Source: Candidatus Zixiibacteriota bacterium
GTDB lineage: Bacteria > Zixibacteria > MSB-5A5 > GN15 > FEB-12
Assembly (NCBI GenBank): GCA_003641415.1
Contig: QNAG01000147.1
Coordinates: forward strand, 1-6,771
DNA length: 6,771 bases
Direction of reading: 5' to 3'
Every line of letters starts with the position of its first letter. Within the stretch, counting starts at the first letter, position 1. A model generated the notes under the pieces. It worked only from the letters and a program-made list of their open reading frames with translations, was not told the DNA's origin and did no database searches. Both the position numbers and the translations under genes were made by a program. Below, one piece after another: positions 1 to 5,401 of the stretch.

Positions 1-1444
1 CATCAGTATCCACACCCGGGTTGTCATAGACCCATGAAGCCCATCGTGAATTCATGGCCAAATTATCAAAATTGAGCGACTCATAATAATAGTCAGGATG
101 GAGTGGGTCGAATAGTGTTTCAAAGTCATCAGGTTGTTGGTGGAAGTTATCGCCTCCCGTCCAGGCCAGGGACACCGGCAGTTTTTGACCTGGAGCTATA
201 TCAAAGGGACCAAACGATAGCATGTATCGACAATCGTATCCCTGGGCATATGTTTCCGCATCCTCCGGTGGTGGTCGCCAACCATCCCGATAATGATCAA
301 CGGCTGTGAAAAGGAGATCGTAATCGAATTCCTCATGCCGGAGCATGTAATACTTATTAAGATCACCTTCAGGAGTCCCCATACGCGAGCCGAAATCCCG
401 ATAAGGGTCATCATCTGTATCAAGCCGGCGTGGTCCGAAATCACGAGTTGCGTCACTATAGTTAATAATCCACCAATTGTAAGAATACTTGAGGTCTCGA
501 GCTGGAGTACGGACCACTCGAACACCAACCGCACTCCTGACTGATTTCTCATTCCATATACCGTTCTCCGGGTCACCATCGTTGTCGGCATGGTAGGCGA
601 TATTGATTGTATCAACGAACCCACATCCCTCAGGAGCCGGATGAGTCGGGTAAAACCCGACAATGTCATCATTCCATCCATCAGGACCGTTTCGACTGGT
701 GTGCCAGACATCGCCATCGACATAAATACCGATATATACGTTTTTTAAGTTTTTGTTGCCGATATTCTGTATTTTGTAATCGAACAAAATAAAGTCGTCA
801 GCGTACGAAAAACTCCAGGCCATGGAACGTTGGTAAACTTTTATCCCCAGAGGGATATGAGGGCGGTTATCAGTATTATCAGATTGTACGAAAGAGGGAT
901 CAGCGAGGGTGTCCATGTATTCACAAATGATATCTTGTTCGGAACAGGCGTCTGGATCATAATAAGAACTGTTTCGGTCAATAGAAGCGTAAGAGAATCC
1001 ACCCGGTGGAATAAATGGTTCTACTTCCGGCCAGAACTCAGTTGTTTGGTAGAAATCCTCATTTCCGACAGAGACAAGGGTGTCTCTGCCCACTACCGCC
1101 CCAATCCAAATCGCCGCTACCCACAGGTAGACAAGGTCACTGTTTTTAGGATAGACACAGGAGGAGATAGCCTCCCCTGTGAACGGGTCGGGATAACTCC
1201 CACCAAGAGTACCAAAGGTGCCGTTGTTGGCAAGAGCAAGCTGGATATTACCCCGGTTGTGAGTGGTGTAATTAACCTTGGGCATGGAGGCAGTTGTTTG
1301 AACTGGAATATTCCGTTGCTCAAATTCAATCTTAGGGTTGATACTTCGCGCCGAAGCCTGGGGAGAGGAAAAGAACAACATCAGGAGCAGCAATGCGTGT
1401 AGAATGTATCTCGGTTGTTTCAGAGTTTGCGTTCGGTCGTTCAT
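1..1444 (-). CDS. Secreted tandem paralogue of the 840-residue surface protein, C-terminus off the window
   Basis: Reading the minus strand from the ATG at 1444 gives 481 codons with no stop, and the gene leaves the window at position 1. The start is firm: the frame is open about 40 codons further upstream, to a TAA at 1565-1567, but contains no ATG, GTG or TTG. The ATG is followed by a clear signal peptide: Arg/Lys-containing n-region, hydrophobic core ILHALLLLMLFF at residues 14-25, and cleavage expected after ASA at about residue 32. There is no good Shine-Dalgarno; the leader is GAAAAGCAGAT. The mature part matches the upstream neighbour block by block: NNGTFGT, GAVVGRDTLVSVG, SYADDFILFDYKIQNIG, GTPEGDLNKYY, LSFGPFDIAPGQKLP, and YDNPGVDTD near the edge. 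By comparison about 375 residues are missing, presumably including a fibronectin-like region and a sorting domain. The family is recognisable as an FCB-type surface protein, but its molecular function is unknown. Export is well supported; final location is inferred. Confidence 0.9.
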   Translation of the reverse strand, partial: MNDRTQTLKQPRYILHALLLLMLFFSSPQASARSINPKIEFEQRNIPVQTTASMPKVNYTTHNRGNIQLALANNGTFGTLGGSYPDPFTGEAISSCVYPKNSDLVYLWVAAIWIGAVVGRDTLVSVGNEDFYQTTEFWPEVEPFIPPGGFSYASIDRNSSYYDPDACSEQDIICEYMDTLADPSFVQSDNTDNRPHIPLGIKVYQRSMAWSFSYADDFILFDYKIQNIGNKNLKNVYIGIYVDGDVWHTSRNGPDGWNDDIVGFYPTHPAPEGCGFVDTINIAYHADNDGDPENGIWNEKSVRSAVGVRVVRTPARDLKYSYNWWIINYSDATRDFGPRRLDTDDDPYRDFGSRMGTPEGDLNKYYMLRHEEFDYDLLFTAVDHYRDGWRPPPEDAETYAQGYDCRYMLSFGPFDIAPGQKLPVSLAWTGGDNFHQQPDDFETLFDPLHPDYYYESLNFDNLAMNSRWASWVYDNPGVDTD

Positions 1445-1559
1445 ATCTGCTTTTCGATTTTGTTCACAGGAGAGAATTATTATGGTAACAGGGAAGGCGT
1501 TTCCCGGGGTAACTTCGATCCGTATATAATTAGAGCTGAAGAACCCATAATTTTTACCT
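1445..1559 (-). other. 115-bp spacer between the tandem paralogues
   Basis: This is the gap between the TAG of the 840-residue protein and the ATG of its paralogue. It contains a short perfect inverted repeat, GGGAA (1491-1495) and TTCCC (1501-1505), with a 5-nt loop. No run of T follows it on the minus strand, so it is not a convincing terminator and the two genes can plausibly be cotranscribed. There is no clear Shine-Dalgarno before the ATG at 1444 and no convincing promoter pair. Confidence 0.5.
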
Positions 1560-4082
1560 CTACATTATGACGGCAAATTTACCGATTTGTGTCTCCCCGC
1601 TTTCGGATTCCACAGTATAATAATACAAACCGGAGGATACCATCTGAGAATTACGAGTGATCAAATCCCATATCTCATGATTTGCTTCAGGATCGGAAGG
1701 ATCTATATCATGATTAATTTCCCGCACAATGTCACCATCCAACGAGAAAATGCTTATAGTGCATTTCGCCGGGATATTAGCGAAGTGAATAACCCGAAGA
1801 CGATCATCGGGACGATCAGTTTCTCCGCGCCCCTCAAATCCCATTGCCCGATAGGTAGCATCAATGCGGTACGGATTTGGATATACAATTACTTTGGGAT
1901 TACCACTGGCTGTCAGCCCAGATGGCAGTTGTAAATAGATACTGTCAGCGCCAATTGTGACTGATGTCTCAAGCGCTCCAATATCAAATCCCGGGGAACC
2001 AAAATCAAAAGCAGTTACATTGACGAAGTATTCAACTGTCGGCTGAAGGTTTTCAATAATGAATTCGTATTCATAATATTTGAAATAACCGTCCTCTGTC
2101 AATTCCTCCGGTTGAGCTAATTCAGGCAATAATACTAGAGGACGAGGTTGATCAGAGTATATCTTGCGTATCCCATGTTCTGATCCCAGATCGGATACAT
2201 TGTAGTCCTGTGGCGTAAAATAATAGTTGTCTCCTACAGGACTACTATATGGTCTTGCTCGACTATATAGTGCAGGATCAAGTCCGGGATCATTGAAATA
2301 TGCTCGTAGGTCCTGAAGTTCAAGAGGTGCACCTATCTGCAACCAGTCATCGTTATTATATTGATATATGTTGTAGTCTTCGCGATCCCACGAGGTGACA
2401 ACGCTAAAACTAACTTTACTATCTTTTTCACGTCCGATATAGATACGATACCCCTCAAAATCCATCTCTCTAGTTAAAATATCGCGTGTTGTCTCAGAAC
2501 GAAGGCCGTTGAAACGAATTCTTAACTTGCCTTCTTCAGAGCTAAGCCAGAACACCGGCGCTGGTGGTGGAGCAGCCCCACGGAAATCTGGGACACCGTC
2601 ACCTTTATACCATTCCATATACAATTCCGTATCGAGTAATGTAGTATCGATTATTTCACAAGTACGGAACTCTCCAAAATAGCCGTCACCATCAGTATCA
2701 ACCCCGGGGTTGTCATATATTTTTTCCGCCCATGATGAGTTGAGCGCAAGGTCGTCAAAATGCAAGCTGTCGTAGAATCTATCTGGGTGGTCTGGAAGGT
2801 TTTCCTCCAAATTGGCCGGATATGTATGTAATCCTTCACCCCCGAGATAAGCAAACGATATTGGCAATTTCTGCCCGGGATCAATAGTAAAAGGTCCAAA
2901 GGAAAGCAGATAGCGAGTATCAAGCCCCTTTGCCCATTCATCTATATAATCTTTTAGGGGTGGCATCCACAGTGGATCGTTATCATGAATAGTGGACACC
3001 TTGGCCTGATCATAATCAAATTCCTGGTTCCGCATGATGTAGTACTTGTTATGGTCTCCCTCCGGAGTTCCTAAACCTCCTGTTCTAAAATCACGAAAAT
3101 CCTCCTCCCAACGCCCCACTCCACCTCTTTCGCGTGGTCCGAAATCAAGAGATGGATTACTGTTGCTTATCCACCAATTGAACGAAACCTCAAGTTTTTC
3201 AGCAGGAGTGCGGACAATACGCATAGCGGTGAGATCAGGTGAGGGATGTGCATCACTAAAATCTCCATCAGCATCAGCCGTCCAGGCAACATTAATAGTG
3301 TCAATAAATTCGCAGTCATGGAACATGTGTGGAAAAGTTTGGACAAAACCGGCAATATCATCGGTGTGTTCGCTACCATCTTGAAAACCAACATCGGCAT
3401 CGACATAAAAACCTAAATAGACATTTTCGAGACGACTGACCCCGATATTCTTAATACGATAATCGAAGAGAACAAAATCCTCCGCATACGAATAGGACCA
3501 CGCATATGAAGCTTCGGTAATCTCAACATACAACGGTTTATTTGTACCGGAAGGAGTAGTAGGATCAGTATTTTCAGTAAAAGTGTCAGTGTAAACACAG
3601 ATATAATCCTCTTCGGAAACAGCTCCTTCGAAACGCGGACTGGTTGGGTCAAGAGTTGAGCGATAAATCATTTCGCCAAAAGGAGCTTCATCCGGCATGA
3701 ACTCACGGACAAATGACCAGCCATCAGCTCCAACCGATACGATAGTGTCTCGCCCAACTACAGCGCCTACCCAGAAAGCGCCAGCGAACAGATGACTAAT
3801 AGAGGAACCTTTTGGATATTCACAGGAAGGAACCTGCCCTCCAGTGAACCAATCGCCACCCCCAGCGATCGAAAAACCAGTGCCAAATGTTCCATTGTTC
3901 TGAATTCCCAAAACGATATTTCCCACCCTGTGAGCTGCCTGGCATGTAGCATGCTTAACGGTTGAGAACGAACGGTTTTGTTCCTTTGAAAAATCGGAAT
4001 CAAACTCGGCCCGCCCTAAAGTGGATGAACATAGCAACAACCACACTAACAAACTGACTGTAAATATAACTAATGATCTCAT
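1560..4082 (-). CDS. Secreted 840-residue protein with FN3-like region and YPNPY C-terminal sorting domain
   Basis: This is a complete gene of 840 codons ending in TAG. The ATG at 4082 is the only sensible start: an in-frame TAG lies at 4101-4103 and AAAAGGAAA sits just upstream. Residues 1-24 form a signal peptide (MRSL, then a Val/Leu-rich core, cleavage near LGRA). Residues 45-465 are the body shared with the downstream paralogue, with NNGTFGT (62-68), GAVVGRDT (106-113), SYAEDFVLFDYRIKNIG (198-214), GTPEGDHNKYY (338-348) and SFGPFTIDPGQKLP (394-407). A DTDGDGYFGEF stretch (462-472) resembles a calcium-binding loop. Residues about 505-710 are proline-flanked and beta-rich, ending YEFIIENLQPTVEYFVNVTAF, which resembles fibronectin type III. 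Residues about 728-840 form a sorting-type domain: VIVYPNPY (731-738), CTISIFSLDGDIVREI (774-789), then W805 and GLYYYTVES (818-826). Such domains target proteins to type IX-like secretion in Bacteroidota; a secretion system in this organism is inferred. No catalytic motif is visible. It probably shares a transcript with the downstream paralogue. Confidence 0.93.
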   Translation of the reverse strand: MRSLVIFTVSLLVWLLLCSSTLGRAEFDSDFSKEQNRSFSTVKHATCQAAHRVGNIVLGIQNNGTFGTGFSIAGGGDWFTGGQVPSCEYPKGSSISHLFAGAFWVGAVVGRDTIVSVGADGWSFVREFMPDEAPFGEMIYRSTLDPTSPRFEGAVSEEDYICVYTDTFTENTDPTTPSGTNKPLYVEITEASYAWSYSYAEDFVLFDYRIKNIGVSRLENVYLGFYVDADVGFQDGSEHTDDIAGFVQTFPHMFHDCEFIDTINVAWTADADGDFSDAHPSPDLTAMRIVRTPAEKLEVSFNWWISNSNPSLDFGPRERGGVGRWEEDFRDFRTGGLGTPEGDHNKYYIMRNQEFDYDQAKVSTIHDNDPLWMPPLKDYIDEWAKGLDTRYLLSFGPFTIDPGQKLPISFAYLGGEGLHTYPANLEENLPDHPDRFYDSLHFDDLALNSSWAEKIYDNPGVDTDGDGYFGEFRTCEIIDTTLLDTELYMEWYKGDGVPDFRGAAPPPAPVFWLSSEEGKLRIRFNGLRSETTRDILTREMDFEGYRIYIGREKDSKVSFSVVTSWDREDYNIYQYNNDDWLQIGAPLELQDLRAYFNDPGLDPALYSRARPYSSPVGDNYYFTPQDYNVSDLGSEHGIRKIYSDQPRPLVLLPELAQPEELTEDGYFKYYEYEFIIENLQPTVEYFVNVTAFDFGSPGFDIGALETSVTIGADSIYLQLPSGLTASGNPKVIVYPNPYRIDATYRAMGFEGRGETDRPDDRLRVIHFANIPAKCTISIFSLDGDIVREINHDIDPSDPEANHEIWDLITRNSQMVSSGLYYYTVESESGETQIGKFAVIM

Positions 4083-4091
4083 GATTTGATA

Positions 4092-4100
4092 TTTCCTTTT
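4092..4100 (-). promoter_or_regulatory. Ribosome binding site of the 840-residue secreted protein
   Basis: The minus strand reads AAAAGGAAA, with an 11-nt spacer after the AGGA core to the ATG at 4082. An in-frame stop directly behind it (4101-4103) excludes an earlier start, so this site and the ATG together fix the N-terminus. Confidence 0.7.
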
Positions 4101-4149
4101 CTAACAGACTATTGACAAATGGATTTGGGTTGTGATTTTGAGGTTATCA

Positions 4150-4170
4150 CTCCACAACGTGAAGTTGGAG
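4150..4170. repeat. Imperfect inverted repeat upstream of the secreted-protein gene
   Basis: CTCCACAAC (4150-4158) and GTTGGAG (4164-4170) can form a 7-bp stem with a 2-nt bulge and a 5-nt loop. It lies about 70-90 bp upstream of the ATG at 4082, a position possible for an operator or a 5' leader hairpin. Stems this short also arise by chance, so the role is open. Confidence 0.3.
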
Positions 4171-4322
4171 AAGACTGTTTTATCGATGGATTGCAAAGAT
4201 CAACAGACTTGAAATTATAATAACCTCTTAAACCCATCCGATCCATATCTTCATCGAAATAATTAACCCTGAATACTATCATACAAACCCGATTATTGCA
4301 AGGAATTTTGGGTAATATCTGT

Positions 4323-4330
4323 AAAGGAGG
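4323..4330 (+). promoter_or_regulatory. Shine-Dalgarno-like AAAGGAGG without a start codon
   Basis: This is a near-perfect anti-SD complement in the middle of the intergenic region. The following 10-15 nt contain no ATG, GTG or TTG; the nearest candidate is an ATA at the right distance (4341-4343), which opens only a 13-codon frame to a TGA. It may be the remains of a small gene, or coincidence. Confidence 0.3.
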
Positions 4331-4410
4331 CGTTTTATCAATAGGTAAGAGGGGGATATTTTTTCGGCAATCTTCATATTGAAACAGGTTTGTAGGACAT
4401 TACCCATTGT

Positions 4411-4431
4411 CAGAAAATAAACAATTTTCTG
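4411..4431. repeat. Perfect 8-bp inverted repeat, operator-like
   Basis: CAGAAAAT (4411-4418), a 5-nt spacer AAACA, and ATTTTCTG (4424-4431) form a perfect inverted repeat of 21 bp in total. It lies 90 bp upstream of the methyltransferase start. No T-run follows on either strand, so it does not look like an intrinsic terminator. The size and symmetry would fit the binding site of a dimeric regulator, but no regulator gene is present in the window. Confidence 0.5.
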
Positions 4432-4500
4432 CTCCATAGTTCCAATTTTATGTCCAAACTATTTACCCCAAAGACTCTGATGTCGTTAATTATAAAATAG

Positions 4501-4507
4501 AAAAGGA
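4501..4507 (+). promoter_or_regulatory. Probable ribosome binding site of the methyltransferase
   Basis: AAAAGGA lies upstream of the ATG at 4521 with a 13-nt spacer, longer than usual. The start itself is secured by an in-frame TAG at 4515-4517, which leaves only ATG 4521 (or the adjacent CTG at 4518). Confidence 0.45.
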
Positions 4508-4520
4508 TATAAATTAGCTG

Positions 4521-5297
4521 ATGTTATATGACTGGCCAGAATACTACGAAGTAGCTTTTTCCTTTCGGGACATTCCCCAGGAAACGAGTTTCATCCATAA
4601 TTGCATAGAGCAGCTTTCCTCGATTCCGGTACAGCGAGTTCTTGAAATCGGTTGTGGTCCGGCATCTCACGCTGGCGAGTTTCAATCTCTTGGTTATCAA
4701 TACTCCGGCTTTGACATTAATCCGAAGATGCTTGCTTATGCCCGAGAAAAATGGCAACACCTTGATCCTGTACCTGAAGTTTTTCAAGCCGACATGGTCT
4801 CGTTTAATTGTCCTTACCGGGTCGATTTTGCTTATATTTTGCTGGGGTCACTCTATTTGAGTTCAAAAGATGAAATGACCAGTCACTTTGATTCCGTAGC
4901 CCGTGCGCTCAATCCGGGTGGCTTATATTTCCTGGATTGGTGCATTCAGTTTACAAACCCACTTCATCTCAAACAGAACAACGCTTACGCGATTGAGAAA
5001 AATGGTATTGCGGTATTATCTGAATTTGATATTAAGCCAATTGATCGCGACCGCCATATGTATGAGGAATTTTGGACTGTCAATATCAATGATCACGGAC
5101 AGCAACGAAGATTTGAGATGTTAGAGCTAAATAAAGCTATCCTTCCAAATGAATTCTTGGACTTTATCAATCAGAGAGAGGATTTTGAATTTGTCGGTTG
5201 GTGGAAAGACTGGGACCTCAATCAACCAATTGATAAGTACTCCGAGGTTATTCGCCCCTTAGTCATCGTGCGACGAGTTAACCCGGGTATTCAATAA
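4521..5297 (+). CDS. Class I SAM-dependent methyltransferase
   Basis: This complete gene of 258 codons encodes a soluble cytoplasmic protein with no signal peptide or membrane segment. The Rossmann-type methyltransferase fold is readable in order. Motif I is VLEIGCGPASHAGEF (40-54), the glycine loop that binds S-adenosylmethionine. The acidic end of strand 2 is SGFDINPKMLAYA (62-74), where Asp65 would contact the ribose. QADM (89-92) is the post-II acidic site. ILLGSLYLSS (106-115) is strand 4, and LNPGGLYFLDW (130-140) is the usual motif before strand 5. The N-terminal YDWPEYYEVAFSFRD (3-17) resembles the opening of a methyltransferase subgroup and supports the chosen start. The substrate cannot be deduced; the C-terminal half (about 150-245), with WWKDWDLNQP, would determine it. 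The gene is monocistronic, divergent from the secreted-protein pair and convergent with the peptidase gene, so context gives no pathway. Confidence 0.9.
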   Translation: MLYDWPEYYEVAFSFRDIPQETSFIHNCIEQLSSIPVQRVLEIGCGPASHAGEFQSLGYQYSGFDINPKMLAYAREKWQHLDPVPEVFQADMVSFNCPYRVDFAYILLGSLYLSSKDEMTSHFDSVARALNPGGLYFLDWCIQFTNPLHLKQNNAYAIEKNGIAVLSEFDIKPIDRDRHMYEEFWTVNINDHGQQRRFEMLELNKAILPNEFLDFINQREDFEFVGWWKDWDLNQPIDKYSEVIRPLVIVRRVNPGIQ

Positions 5298-5318
5298 TTG
5301 TATCCGGTAGTATAGAAC

Positions 5319-5356
5319 CAGATAACCAATCTGTGTAACTTTTTTCTTTTTCTGTT
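5319..5356 (+). terminator. Weak possible terminator between convergent genes
   Basis: CAGAT (5319-5323) and ATCTG (5329-5333) form a perfect 5-bp stem with a 5-nt loop. A T-rich tract begins at 5340, six bases after the stem. The stem is short, AT-rich and separated from the T tract, so this is a weak call. It is the only terminator-like element in the 104-bp convergent gap after the methyltransferase. Confidence 0.25.
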
Positions 5357-5401
5357 ATCACCAATTACTTACACCATGCATGTTGGACTAAGTGTCTGCT
5401 A

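Larger units (their letters stand above)
4083..4520. other. Divergent intergenic region, AT-rich, no gene
   Basis: This 438-bp stretch separates two divergent genes, so it must hold promoters for both. I see no open frame with both a plausible length and a ribosome binding site, and no tRNA-like fold. It contains the two ribosome binding sites at its ends, a perfect inverted repeat at 4411-4431, an imperfect hairpin at 4150-4170 (CTCCACAAC against GTTGGAG, a 7-bp stem with a 2-nt bulge), and an orphan AAAGGAGG at 4323-4330. No sigma-70-type -35/-10 pair with standard spacing stood out for either gene. AT-rich TATAAA boxes at 4491-4496 and 4507-4512 have no matching -35 element. Confidence 0.6.

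Noticed and set aside
196..723. A 175-residue minus-strand frame
   Set aside because: It overlaps the open frame 1-1444 on the same strand, in another phase. Only the latter matches the paralogue at 1560-4082 and has a signal peptide.
830..1402. A 190-residue plus-strand frame
   Set aside because: It is antisense to the strongly supported secreted-protein gene, has no recognisable motif and no upstream Shine-Dalgarno-supported start.
1..1444. The left copy as a decayed pseudogene
   Set aside because: I translated it through the whole visible length and found no frameshift or stop. All shared blocks are in one frame.
1491..1505. GGGAA/TTCCC hairpin as a terminator between the paralogues
   Set aside because: The stem is only 5 bp and no T-run follows on the transcribed strand.
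1484..1552. Tiny minus-strand frame of 22 codons (MGSSALIIYG...) in the spacer between paralogues
   Set aside because: Too short, only a poor AGGT before it, and no sign of conservation to support it.
4450..4500. 16-codon plus-strand frame (MSKLFTPKTL...) just before the methyltransferase
   Set aside because: No ribosome binding site in front of it and too short to support a leader peptide.
5375..5382. CATGCATG palindrome in the convergent gap
   Set aside because: An 8-bp palindrome is expected by chance and nothing around it suggests a binding site.
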